Part shown: in pieces, positions 17,511 through 25,827 of the stretch
Position numbering within the stretch: the first letter of the stretch is position 1
How the letters are laid out: each line of letters begins with the position of its first letter
From: CALINF01 sp039990395
GTDB taxonomy: Bacteria; Pseudomonadota; Gammaproteobacteria; Pseudomonadales; Halieaceae
Direction: 5' to 3'
Assembly (NCBI GenBank): GCA_039990395.1
Contig: JBDXFZ010000144.1
Coordinates: forward strand, 124,001 to 188,000
DNA length: 64,000 nt
The notes under the pieces: model-generated
Told to the model about the DNA's origin: nothing
Databases searched by the model: none
The model's input: the letters and a program-made list of their open reading frames with translations, nothing else
Made by a program: the position numbers and the translations under genes

Positions 17511-18140
17511 TCAGGCCGCTGTATGAAGACCGCATTCACGACCATCAAACACCTTGGTGGGATCAAAGTAATGTTTGCAGGTTGGCAGCGTATGCGTGCT
17601 CATATACTCATCCACATGAGTGTCAGACCAGTGAAATATTGGCGCCACTTTCACAATACCCCGACCATCCATAGAGACAATATCAAGCGTTTTACGATGC
17701 TCTGTTTCTTCGCGACGGATGCCGGTCAACCAGATCTCAGGTTTGAATTCTTTCATGGCGCGATCGAAAGGCTCAAGCTTCACCTGCCGGGTAAACTCCT
17801 GATGACGCTCTTCCTCATCCACGGTGGGAATTCCTCCCATGATCGCGTTGCGCCGCTCGGATGTTGTGAGGGGTGAATACACGTGAAGATTCAGGTCGAG
17901 TTGCGCGATCAACTTCTCTGCCACCAGATACGTATCACGCAGGTTATAACCGGTATCAATCCAAAGAGTGGGAACCCGGGGATCAATCTCCGACACCAGA
18001 TGCAACATCACGGCAGCGTTACGGCCCATGCTGGTTGTGGCAACCGTAGAGGCGTTTTGACCCAGCGCCCAGCGCACGATGTCCACCGCACTGGCATCAC
18101 GCAACGCATCGTTAACACTGTCCAAATCAATATCCAACAC
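17511..18140 (-). CDS. cysH: Phosphoadenylyl-sulfate (PAPS) reductase
   Basis: CysH reduces PAPS to sulfite with thioredoxin in assimilatory sulfate reduction. Visible are the nucleotide-binding region (TVATTSMGRNAAVMLHLVSEI), the WIDTGYN loop, LTGIRREET and the C-terminal catalytic ECGLH. The paired cysteines of [4Fe-4S] APS reductases are absent, so PAPS is the expected substrate. The start is uncertain. The frame is open to a TTG at 18209, but the GTG at 18140 (MLDIDLDSVNDAL) has a GGAAC about 9 bases upstream and gives a 209-residue protein. GTG 18146 is also possible. No other cys genes are adjacent. Confidence 0.87.
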   Translation of the reverse strand: MLDIDLDSVNDALRDASAVDIVRWALGQNASTVATTSMGRNAAVMLHLVSEIDPRVPTLWIDTGYNLRDTYLVAEKLIAQLDLNLHVYSPLTTSERRNAIMGGIPTVDEEERHQEFTRQVKLEPFDRAMKEFKPEIWLTGIRREETEHRKTLDIVSMDGRGIVKVAPIFHWSDTHVDEYMSTHTLPTCKHYFDPTKVFDGRECGLHTAA

Positions 18141-18253
18141 GCACACAGTTCCAAAAGCTCTAAGTCGGCTGAAACTGTAATGAAACGCGCGCTCACTGAC
18201 AAATAACAACGGATTCTATGGTTATGCTCCGCAGCCGGAGCAAATACAACCTG

Positions 18254-19051
18254 TCAGGCCGCTCGCGATAGCGACTTTTCCAGTTCCTCATGTAACTCGA
18301 TAAACTGGGCAGTGAGCTTGTGGCCAGGAGACAGGTCGATCAAGGGGCGATGCTCCCGGTGCGACTCCTTCATCTTGACGGAAGTGTTGAGGTAGGTACC
18401 CAGTACCGGATAACCCTCCTCCTTCAATTCTTCAACCAGTTCGCCCGGCAATCGGGCCTGCGAGTTGAACTGGTTAATCACCACGCCTTCGACTTCAAGT
18501 TCCGGATTGTGATCTTCCTGCAGTTCAGCGATGTTATCCATTAGCGAATACAGGCTCTGACGCGCAAAGCTGTCGCAGTCAAACGGTATGAGCAGTGAAT
18601 CTGCCGCGATCAGCGCAGACTTGGAATAGAAGTTAAAATTGGGCGGAGTATCGATATAAACCCGATCATACTCCTCGGAGAGCTTGTCCAATGCATCACG
18701 CAACTTGTAGATCTTGTAGCGCGATTCGAGCTCCTTCTCCATTTGCGACAGCGCTGGGCTGGATGGCATCAGGTAGAGGTTTTCATATCGGGTTTCCCAC
18801 ACGAAAGAGTCCGGGTTCTGGCGCATTTTGCGTGAACCAACCGTCTGTTTGAACAGCCCCGCCACACCTTGCGCCTCTGCCGGGAATGCATCGGCGTCTA
18901 TCTCACCCACGAGATAGTGCGTGGTATTGCCCTGCACATCCAGATCTACGACCAGCGTTCGATACCCCAGCGCCGCACCGATAGCAGCCAAATTACAGGT
19001 GATGCTGGTTTTTCCAACACCCCCTTTTTGATTAAAAACTACGCGTCTCAT
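18254..19051 (-). CDS. ParA/MinD-family ATPase without a ParB partner
   Basis: This is a deviant Walker ATPase: KGGVGKTSITCNLAA (residues about 9-23) with the signature Lys, LVVDLDVQGNTTHYLVG (A'), and RVYIDTPPNFNFYS (Walker B). ATP-dependent dimers of such proteins bind DNA or membrane and position cargo. The ATG at 19051 (MRRVVFNQKGG) is the natural start. The C-terminus has the family-typical LNTSVKMKESHREHRPL. No parB, parS-like repeat or chemotaxis gene is near, so it is an orphan ParA whose cargo is unknown. Confidence 0.88.
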   Translation of the reverse strand: MRRVVFNQKGGVGKTSITCNLAAIGAALGYRTLVVDLDVQGNTTHYLVGEIDADAFPAEAQGVAGLFKQTVGSRKMRQNPDSFVWETRYENLYLMPSSPALSQMEKELESRYKIYKLRDALDKLSEEYDRVYIDTPPNFNFYSKSALIAADSLLIPFDCDSFARQSLYSLMDNIAELQEDHNPELEVEGVVINQFNSQARLPGELVEELKEEGYPVLGTYLNTSVKMKESHREHRPLIDLSPGHKLTAQFIELHEELEKSLSRAA

Positions 19052-19161
19052 GATTGGAAATACCACTTGAAAGAGAAAATAAAATCAGCGTCGAAGTCTA
19101 ATGCCGAATGGCTGCTAATGTAAGCTTCGTAAGACGTGTACCGACGGAAATAGCGCAGAAA

Positions 19162-20322
19162 TCAGGCCGCCCACACGCGTTTATACAACTCAACAATATC
19201 TGCCGCCTGAGGAATGCGCGGGTTATTCGCGGGCGAACCCGAAGCGAGCGCTTGCTCGGCCATCAGATCAAGCGAATCAAACCAGGTAGCCTCTTCGATG
19301 CCAAAGGCTCCAGGAGAGGGCACCGACAAATCGTGATTTAGCTGACGCAAGCCGCTCACCAATTTGCCGAGCGCACGCGCATCATCGTCAGTATTATCGG
19401 CCAACCCCATGACTCGCGCGCAATGTGCATAACGCGGTGCCGCATGTTCTACCGACCATGCGGTAATCTCGGGCAAAAGCATGGCATTGCTAAGCCCATG
19501 CGGCACGTGAAACAACGCGCCGATGGGACGGCTCATACCGTGGATCAATGTGACTGACGCGTTGGCAAATGCTACACCACCCTGCGTTGCCGCCAGCATC
19601 ATTGCCTCGCGAGCGCTACGATTATCCGGCTCGGCGCACGCAGTGCGGATATTTTCTGCAATGGTTTTCATCGCAGTTAAAGCGATGCTATCGGTAAAAG
19701 GGTTCGCTTTGCGACTGACATAGGCTTCCAGCGCATGACACAGACTATCGATCCCGGTATCCGCAGTCAGTCGATACGGCATGGTCATCGTCAGCTCGAA
19801 ATCCACCAGCGCCGCAACAGGCATCAAACCCAGCCCCATGCAGAGCATCTTTTCCTGCGTCTGCGTATCAGAGATCACCGCTACACGAGTGGCTTCTGAC
19901 CCGGTACCTGCAGTGGTCGGTATGGCGATCACCGGCAAGCCACTGTCTATCTGGTATGGCACTTTGTAATTGCGCATAGGGCCATCGAGCATTGCCAGCA
20001 CTGCTACGGCCTTGGCCGTATCCATCGAACTCCCGCCGCCGAGCGCCACAACGCAGTCGAAATCACCCTCGCGAAGCACCGTAAGAGCCGCCTCCACGCT
20101 GTCAGTCGTGGGATCAGGTACACACTCGCCAAACACACCCACTTCAATACCGGCATCAGTCAACGGCTCCATCACCCGCTCGCTATACCCGCATTGCACC
20201 ATATACGGGTCAGTGACCAGCAGAGGCCGGCTTACGCCCAACTCACGCAGGGTCACCACCAGCTCGGCGCTAGCGCCAGCGCCTACACGCAGAATTCGTG
20301 GAAGATTGATGTTTGCCGCCAT
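19162..20322 (-). CDS. Iron-containing (group III) alcohol dehydrogenase
   Basis: This NAD(P)-dependent dehydrogenase of 386 residues has the group III fold. The nucleotide site GGGSSMDTAKAVAVL is at about residue 95, followed by PTTAGTGSEATRVAVI, the metal-ligand region GIDSLCHALEAYVSRKANPFTD (Asp and His near 195-200) and IHGMSRPIGALFHVPHGLSNAMLLP (two His near 265-280). The substrate cannot be told from sequence; members use ethanol, butanol, 1,3-propanediol, lactaldehyde or 4-hydroxybutyrate. The next gene (FKBP) starts upstream on the same strand, 19 bases away. Confidence 0.93.
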   Translation of the reverse strand: MAANINLPRILRVGAGASAELVVTLRELGVSRPLLVTDPYMVQCGYSERVMEPLTDAGIEVGVFGECVPDPTTDSVEAALTVLREGDFDCVVALGGGSSMDTAKAVAVLAMLDGPMRNYKVPYQIDSGLPVIAIPTTAGTGSEATRVAVISDTQTQEKMLCMGLGLMPVAALVDFELTMTMPYRLTADTGIDSLCHALEAYVSRKANPFTDSIALTAMKTIAENIRTACAEPDNRSAREAMMLAATQGGVAFANASVTLIHGMSRPIGALFHVPHGLSNAMLLPEITAWSVEHAAPRYAHCARVMGLADNTDDDARALGKLVSGLRQLNHDLSVPSPGAFGIEEATWFDSLDLMAEQALASGSPANNPRIPQAADIVELYKRVWAA

Positions 20323-20341
20323 GATGCAGTCCTCGGACGTT

Positions 20342-20974
20342 CTAATCAGTAATGTCTATCAGATGTATCTCAAATACCAGCGCGGTGTTTGGGGGAATAG
20401 AATCTCCCGCACCCTGCTCACCATAGGCCAGTTCAGGCGGGCAAGCGATGCGCCACTTGTCGCCCACAGACATCAACTGCAGCGCTTCAGTCCAACCGGG
20501 AATCACCTGATTGACACCAAACGTGGCTGGCTCGCCACGATCAACCGAGCTATCAAACACGGTGCCGTCAACAAGCGTGCCGTGATAGTGGGTAACTACA
20601 GTACTGTGTAGGTCTGGCTTAACGCCAGAGCCTGCTTCGAGCACTTCATATTGCAGGCCGCTCGCAGTTGTTGTGACTTCATCACGCGCTGCATTAGCCT
20701 CCATAAACTGGTTTGCCAGCTCATCGCGCTTCTTCGACAGTTCAGCAGCTTTGGCTTTCTGCTTGTCTTGAATTACCTGATAGCTGGGGTTGAGATCCGC
20801 ATCAGACAATGCCGATTGCTGGTTCTCATACCAGTGAGTAATGCCAGCGATAACGGCTTCTAACGACAGGTCGTCAAAATTATTGCGACGAAGTTGATCG
20901 CCAAACTGCAGACCAAAGCCGTAGCTGACTTTCTGCTCATCTGTGTCCAGTTGTACCTCGGGTAGTAGTGCCAT
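20342..20974 (-). CDS. FKBP-type peptidyl-prolyl cis-trans isomerase
   Basis: This 210-residue protein is FklB/FkpA-like. An N-terminal helical dimerisation domain (SYGFGLQFGDQLRRN) precedes an FKBP catalytic domain from about residue 100 with YHGTLVDGTVFDSS, the active-site FGVNQVIPGWTEALQLM and PPELAYGEQGAG. It has no signal peptide, so it should be cytoplasmic like FklB. It is divergent from the DUF924 gene, only 47 bases away. Confidence 0.92.
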   Translation of the reverse strand: MALLPEVQLDTDEQKVSYGFGLQFGDQLRRNNFDDLSLEAVIAGITHWYENQQSALSDADLNPSYQVIQDKQKAKAAELSKKRDELANQFMEANAARDEVTTTASGLQYEVLEAGSGVKPDLHSTVVTHYHGTLVDGTVFDSSVDRGEPATFGVNQVIPGWTEALQLMSVGDKWRIACPPELAYGEQGAGDSIPPNTALVFEIHLIDITD

Positions 20975-21021
20975 TGCGATTTTCCAGTATGCTTGATTAA
21001 AAAAGTGAGGCGCACCTTAGC

Positions 21022-21612
21022 ATGGCTACTCCCATCGATGAAATCCACGCGTTCTGGTTTGGCCCGCTAACGACTGAAGGGTTGAGTACCCCAAGCCAGC
21101 ACTCCCTGTGGTTCACCAAGCAAGAGGACACCGACAAGAGGATTGCCGAGCTATTTCAACCGTTGGTTGAGCAAGCGCTGGCAGGACAGCTGGATGAATG
21201 GGTGGAATCGCCCGGAGGCCTGGTCGCGCTGGTGCTTTTACTAGATCAGTTCACCCGCAACATTTTTCGCGGTAGCGCCAGCGCCTTCGCGGGCGACACT
21301 CAGGCATTGGCTCTAGCCCAGTCTGCATTGTCTCATCAACACCATCTAAGCTTGCCACCAATCCATCAGGTGTTCCTGCTGATGCCACTTGAACATACTG
21401 AGGAACTGGCGGTTCAGGAGCAATGTATTGAGGAATTTCGCGCGCTACACGAACGCAGCGACTTGCCCCAGATCGCTGATTTCTCACGCTATGCGATTGC
21501 ACATCGCGATGTCATTGCACAATTTGGCCGCTTCCCCCATCGCAATCTCATACTGAAACGCCAATCAACGCAGGATGAGCTAACCTATCTTCAAACGCAT
21601 GGAGGTTTCTGA
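21022..21612 (+). CDS. DUF924 family protein
   Basis: The family is recognised by the N-terminal FWFGPL, the middle VLLLDQFTRNIFRGSASAFAGD and the FLLMPLEHTEELAVQE segment. It is an all-helical, TPR-like fold with no established biochemical role. At 196 residues it is full length. Its stop overlaps the start of the next gene (ATGATGA region at 21610-21615), which suggests co-translation. Confidence 0.88.
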   Translation: MATPIDEIHAFWFGPLTTEGLSTPSQHSLWFTKQEDTDKRIAELFQPLVEQALAGQLDEWVESPGGLVALVLLLDQFTRNIFRGSASAFAGDTQALALAQSALSHQHHLSLPPIHQVFLLMPLEHTEELAVQEQCIEEFRALHERSDLPQIADFSRYAIAHRDVIAQFGRFPHRNLILKRQSTQDELTYLQTHGGF

Positions 21613-22136
21613 TGAAGCACACATTGATGATCATCGGCGCAGTACTGGTTCTGCTCATGGCACACACCAGCTACGCACAGCCTCCCTTTGATTGTCTGAA
21701 CTCCCAGGCCCATCACGCATTTGATTTCTGGTTAGGTGAATGGGAGGTTCACGACCCCAACGGCGTGCCCCAGGGGCATAACAAGATCATGTCGGTACAA
21801 AATGGGTGCGCTGTAGAGGAACATTGGAAGAGCGTTTCGGGTGGCACCGGTCAAAGCATCAACTACTATCATCCCGGGCAATCCCGGTGGCATCAGCTGT
21901 GGACCGATGGTGGCGCCAGCATCATTGATATTAGTGGCAATTTGCAGGGTGACACTATGATTCTGGAAGGCACAATATTCTATCTCAAGCAGGCCACAGA
22001 GCACCCATTTCGAGGCTCATGGAATCTGCTTGAAGACGGACGCGTACGCCAGTTCTTTGAGCAAGAAGATTCACAGGGCCGTTGGCAGACCTGGTTCGAG
22101 GGTTACTACACACGCCATGACACCAAGACGCCCTGA
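21612..22136 (+). CDS. Exported DUF1579-like protein
   Basis: The product has 174 residues with a clear signal peptide (HTLMIIGAVLVLLMAHTSYA). The mature part begins with two closely spaced features, FDCLNSQAHHAFDFWLGEWEV, and continues as repeated beta strands. It resembles the DUF1579/lipocalin-like proteins with the F-W-x-G-E-W signature. It is probably periplasmic and may bind a small hydrophobic ligand (inference). It overlaps the DUF924 gene by one base. Confidence 0.72.
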   Translation: MKHTLMIIGAVLVLLMAHTSYAQPPFDCLNSQAHHAFDFWLGEWEVHDPNGVPQGHNKIMSVQNGCAVEEHWKSVSGGTGQSINYYHPGQSRWHQLWTDGGASIIDISGNLQGDTMILEGTIFYLKQATEHPFRGSWNLLEDGRVRQFFEQEDSQGRWQTWFEGYYTRHDTKTP

Positions 22137-22247
22137 GGTAATACCCTTTTGGGCACTGGGCCGGCAGCTGGCGCTTGAACTGCCGCCGTCAACTAGGCAC
22201 CCTCTTGGCTTCTCTACCTCCACCTATCGCTAACAGAGAGAGTATGC

Positions 22248-23546
22248 ATGTCTAACAAGTATTCAGGCGTTCAATTGCTACTGACTGGAAACGAGATTAT
22301 GAGCGGTGACACCATCGACTCAAATTCGGCAATGATCGCCCAGCGTTTGTCAGAACTGGCAATCAGTGTTCATCGCAAGGTAACTGTAGGTGATGATAAG
22401 GATCTTCTGACACAAGAATTGTTAGCCATGTCGCAATCGGCTGACCTGGTGATCGTCAACGGTGGTTTGGGACCCACTATAGACGACCTCACTGCAGAAA
22501 TACTGGCTGAGGTGGCTGGTGTTGCGGTGACCGAACATCCAGACGCGCTCGCGCATCTTCAGCGTTGGTGCGCACAGCGCAATCTGCCTTTGAATGACGC
22601 GAACTACAAGCAAGCGATACTTCCAGAGGGGTGCAGTCTGATAGATAACCCGATCGGTAGTGCGGTGGGGTTTGAGTTAACTATCAACGGGTGTCGGGTG
22701 ATGTGCACACCCGGCGTGCCATCGGAACTTCGCGCCATGTTGGACTGGATTATCGAGGATATTGGAGCAGCACTGGAGCGACCATCCCAACGCAATATTC
22801 TACGCTTGCAGACATTCGGGCTGGGAGAATCCAGCGCTCAGCAGCTCATCGCAGATCACATCGACGATTGGCCGGACACCGTAGAGCTGGGCTTTCGCGC
22901 AGGCGCGCCGCAAATGGAAATCAAGCTGACAATCGACAACGCCTCAGCAGCGGCGCAGCAGCACGAATGCCGACGACAGCTGGAGGCACTGTTTGGGGAT
23001 CACATTGTCGGCGAAGGCGATTCTCAGCTCGCAGACGTGGTTTTGGAACTACTCGCCCAGCACAATCAAACGCTAGCCACCGCAGAGTCGTGTACCGGGG
23101 GGTTGATTGCCTCCATGCTAACGCGGGTGCCAGGTTCATCTGCCGGGTTTCACGCAGGATTCGTTACCTACTCAAACGACATGAAAACATCATTACTGGG
23201 CGTTGACGACGACTTACTTGCTGCACATGGCGCCGTCAGCGAACCGGTTGTGATCGCAATGGCAGAGGGTGCCATGACTCGCGCCAACGCTGACTACGCG
23301 ATCGCCGTGTCAGGTATTGCCGGGCCCGATGGTGGCACTACAGATAAGCCCGTTGGCACGGTGTGGTTAGCCTGGGGCAGCCATGGATCGATTCGCACGC
23401 GCTGTTTATGTTGGCCGGTAGAGCGCACTCTATTTCAAACCATGATTGCGGCGGCAGGCCTGGATATGATCCGCAGAACACTGCTGGGTATCGATGACGA
23501 ACCTCGCTACTTCAGCCAAAGAAGCGCTAAAACGTCAGCTGACTAA
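22248..23546 (+). CDS. cinA: CinA family protein (MoCF domain plus NMN amidohydrolase-like domain)
   Basis: The full two-domain CinA has 432 residues. The N-terminal MoCF/COG1058 domain starts LLTGNEIMSGDTIDSNS and carries VNGGLGPTIDDLT (ADP-ribose pyrophosphatase activity in the family). The C-terminal PncC-like domain carries ATAESCTGGLIASMLTRVPGSSAGF and VSGIAGPDGGTTDKPVGTVWLAW, which deamidates nicotinamide mononucleotide. The role is pyridine nucleotide recycling. It ends overlapping the convergent pdxH by 4 bases. Confidence 0.93.
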   Translation: MSNKYSGVQLLLTGNEIMSGDTIDSNSAMIAQRLSELAISVHRKVTVGDDKDLLTQELLAMSQSADLVIVNGGLGPTIDDLTAEILAEVAGVAVTEHPDALAHLQRWCAQRNLPLNDANYKQAILPEGCSLIDNPIGSAVGFELTINGCRVMCTPGVPSELRAMLDWIIEDIGAALERPSQRNILRLQTFGLGESSAQQLIADHIDDWPDTVELGFRAGAPQMEIKLTIDNASAAAQQHECRRQLEALFGDHIVGEGDSQLADVVLELLAQHNQTLATAESCTGGLIASMLTRVPGSSAGFHAGFVTYSNDMKTSLLGVDDDLLAAHGAVSEPVVIAMAEGAMTRANADYAIAVSGIAGPDGGTTDKPVGTVWLAWGSHGSIRTRCLCWPVERTLFQTMIAAAGLDMIRRTLLGIDDEPRYFSQRSAKTSAD

Positions 23547-24181
23547 GGTTGTAGTTGGCGAATGTCCCACTCACCACCGTCTAACAAATAGTAACGAAAG
23601 CGGTCGTGCAATCTGTTCGCGCCACCCTGCCAGAACTCGATCTGCTGAGGCACTACACGGTATCCGCCCCAAAAATCAGGCATAGGAATTTCACCGTTGC
23701 CGAACTTCTCGCGCATCGTAGCCATCTGTTTTTCAAGTAAGGCGCGCGTAGAAATACTTCGACTTTGACGAGACGCCCATGCGGCCAATTGGCTTTCACG
23801 TGGCCGAGTCAGAAAATAACGTGCTGACGCAGCTGCAGACATGGTTTCCACAACGCCACTAACAATCACCTGTCGATCCAGTGCATTCCATGGAAATAGC
23901 AGCGATACCTCTGGATTCGCGGCAATAGCCTCAGCCTTGTCGCTGCCGTGATTGGTGTAAAAAACGAACCCTTTTTCTGATACGCCCTTTAGCAGTACGA
24001 GCCGTTGCCAGGGCCGCCCCTCGGCGTCGACGGTACCCAGAGACATTGCCGTGGGATCTGCCAGCCCCCCTACCACCGCCTGCTCTAACCAACGTTCAAA
24101 CTGGGTAATCGGATGCTTGTCTAGCATGTCCCAAGTCAAACCACCTGCCAGATATTCTCGTCTGAAGTCCTCGTATTCCAC
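23543..24181 (-). CDS. pdxH: Pyridoxine/pyridoxamine 5'-phosphate oxidase
   Basis: This FMN enzyme makes pyridoxal phosphate. Recognisable segments are RLVLLKGVSEKGFVFYTNHGSDKA (FMN site), LLFPWNALDRQV, FLTRPRESQLAAWASRQS and the tail PQQIEFWQGGANRLHDRFRY. At 212 residues it matches the family length. The start is the ATG at 24181. Confidence 0.96.
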   Translation of the reverse strand: MEYEDFRREYLAGGLTWDMLDKHPITQFERWLEQAVVGGLADPTAMSLGTVDAEGRPWQRLVLLKGVSEKGFVFYTNHGSDKAEAIAANPEVSLLFPWNALDRQVIVSGVVETMSAAASARYFLTRPRESQLAAWASRQSRSISTRALLEKQMATMREKFGNGEIPMPDFWGGYRVVPQQIEFWQGGANRLHDRFRYYLLDGGEWDIRQLQP

Positions 24182-24246
24182 CCACGATGCCTGCTAATCT
24201 CAAAAACATCATACTAGCTATCCCATCGAGCGAAGCAAAGTAGCCA

Positions 24247-24849
24247 ATGAACCAGCCTCCTCAAATTCGCACAGCTGGCAGTGCCGACCTCGAGTCTCTG
24301 GCGGCAATTCTTGGTAACAGCTTCGAACATGATCCAGTGATGAACTGGGTTATTCCCAGCACTGCCTTATACCAGGATTTTTTCTATCTGATTGTTCGAG
24401 AAATCTATCTAAAACGCGGAATTGCGCATGTCGACGAAGCCGGACGCGGCGCCAGCCTCTGGCTCCCCCCTGATGAGCAGTTTGAGCTGCCGCCGCAATG
24501 GTCACTGTTTAAATTGATGGCGCAGCTGGTTCTACGAAAGGGATTTCGACCCCTTGCACACATGCGCGAGCAAGGAGCTCTGTTTGCCAAGCACAGACCA
24601 CGGGAGCCACATTTCTATCTTCAGTTCGTTGGGTGCACGCAAACACATCAGGGCGAAGGGGTCGGCTCAGCATTGTTGAAGCATGGAACCGACCTGTGTG
24701 ATGAACAGTCATCACCTGCTTATCTTGAAAGTTCTAACGAAATCAATGTGCCGCTCTATGAACGGCACGGATTCGAAGTTATCGCGCAAGAGCCCGTGGG
24801 AACAAACGCCCCCACTGCCTGGTTTATGTGGCGAGAGGCACGGCGCTAG
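24247..24849 (+). CDS. GNAT-family N-acetyltransferase
   Basis: This is a 200-residue single GNAT domain. The acetyl-CoA pyrophosphate-binding motif A reads QFVGCTQTHQGEGVGSALLKH (about residues 123-142), and YLESSNEINVPLYERHGFEV is the typical C-terminal beta-alpha unit. The region before it (GASLWLPPDEQF) resembles acetyltransferases of unknown small-molecule substrate. It is divergent from pdxH. Confidence 0.88.
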   Translation: MNQPPQIRTAGSADLESLAAILGNSFEHDPVMNWVIPSTALYQDFFYLIVREIYLKRGIAHVDEAGRGASLWLPPDEQFELPPQWSLFKLMAQLVLRKGFRPLAHMREQGALFAKHRPREPHFYLQFVGCTQTHQGEGVGSALLKHGTDLCDEQSSPAYLESSNEINVPLYERHGFEVIAQEPVGTNAPTAWFMWREARR

Positions 24850-24853
24850 GCCA

Positions 24854-25396
24854 TTAGTACGGAGGGAAGCCCGCAAATATGGCCGAAATCGCTTCCTGAC
24901 GCCGCTCGGGGTTTGGCTCTGACTGCAACTTCGCCTCAATCACCCCACGCCAGACCGATTGGTTACGCAGCGGATCGATCATGTCGACGATGAAAGTACC
25001 CTGGGTATACTGGCGCACACTCACATCCGACACCGCCGGGCCACAGCGCCAGCAGTTGTAGTAGCTCATGGAGTTGTAGCTGCGCACATCCGTGCGCTCC
25101 TGAGTCACCAGGTGCCAAGACACCAACAAATCGGCTCGGGCCGTGTCATCTATCACTTCATACCCGCGCGCTTGTAGCGCCATACTCAAATCGTCTTTTG
25201 TGCGAGCAACGTCCATATCACTGATACGTATCGTTTTGGGGTCTGTACGATCGAATGGCGTGAAAGCCAGTGTTTTGACTGTCTGAAAATCGTAGCTCCG
25301 ATCAAAATCCGTTGTCGCTTCTAATGGTGTCGCACACCCGTTGAGCAGCGTCACTAGCGCACCAAGCACCAGCATTCTCGAAACAGCAGTTTTCAT
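24854..25396 (-). CDS. DUF4136 lipoprotein
   Basis: The ATG at 25396 has CAGGATGG upstream and opens a 180-residue protein with a lipobox (LVTLLNGC). The mature protein fits DUF4136: FDRSYDFQTVKTLAFTPF near the start, LSMALQARGYEVIDDTARADLLVSWHL in the middle and TFIVDMIDPLRNQSVWRGVIEA near the end. Such proteins are outer-membrane lipoproteins of unknown function. It is convergent with the acetyltransferase, with 4 bases between the stops. Confidence 0.87.
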   Translation of the reverse strand: MKTAVSRMLVLGALVTLLNGCATPLEATTDFDRSYDFQTVKTLAFTPFDRTDPKTIRISDMDVARTKDDLSMALQARGYEVIDDTARADLLVSWHLVTQERTDVRSYNSMSYYNCWRCGPAVSDVSVRQYTQGTFIVDMIDPLRNQSVWRGVIEAKLQSEPNPERRQEAISAIFAGFPPY

Positions 25397-25430
25397 GGCA
25401 TCCATCCTGTTTTAAAGAACCGCATTATAG

Positions 25431-25724
25431 TCAATCACGCGTCGAAGGGTAGACAGGCGCTCTTTGAGCAACAGCGGGGATTTGTGGGAATGGATACAGT
25501 TGATGCCAATCCTTGCCCAACTGGTTGGCTATGCTCATCCCACGGACTTGTCGATGAGCATTCTCCATCGCATCGAGCAATGCGGATTCACTCGCCTCAC
25601 CTGTGGCAACCGCTGCTTCCATAATTCCCTCGGCCCGCAGCTGGAGCGTTGGCGGGACAACATCGCCAGCTTCCAACCTTTGAAATATCTCATGCCAACG
25701 CAACTCCAGCAGTTCAATGAGCAT
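25431..25724 (-). CDS. Hypothetical small protein
   Basis: I do not recognise the family. The 97-residue product (ATG 25724) has no signal or membrane segment. It begins MLIELLELRWHEIFQRLEAGDVVPP, a helical and acidic N-terminus, and ends with a Pro-rich stretch. It lies just upstream of the DUF4136 gene on the same strand, with 34 bases between. Amino-acid composition looks protein-like, so I keep it. Confidence 0.6.
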   Translation of the reverse strand: MLIELLELRWHEIFQRLEAGDVVPPTLQLRAEGIMEAAVATGEASESALLDAMENAHRQVRGMSIANQLGKDWHQLYPFPQIPAVAQRAPVYPSTRD

Positions 25725-25827
25725 CACCGTTATCTACCACCTCTCCCATAATCGCAGCTCTCAGTATGTTTCGTATCTCAAAACAGGTAAAGTCTGCGCT
25801 TTCGCAGCCCCTTGGATGTATTGCGCT

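Noticed and set aside
25717..25827. 37-codon N-terminal extension of the plus-strand gamma-glutamyltransferase
   Set aside because: It overlaps the start of the divergent hypothetical gene and would bury the signal peptide.
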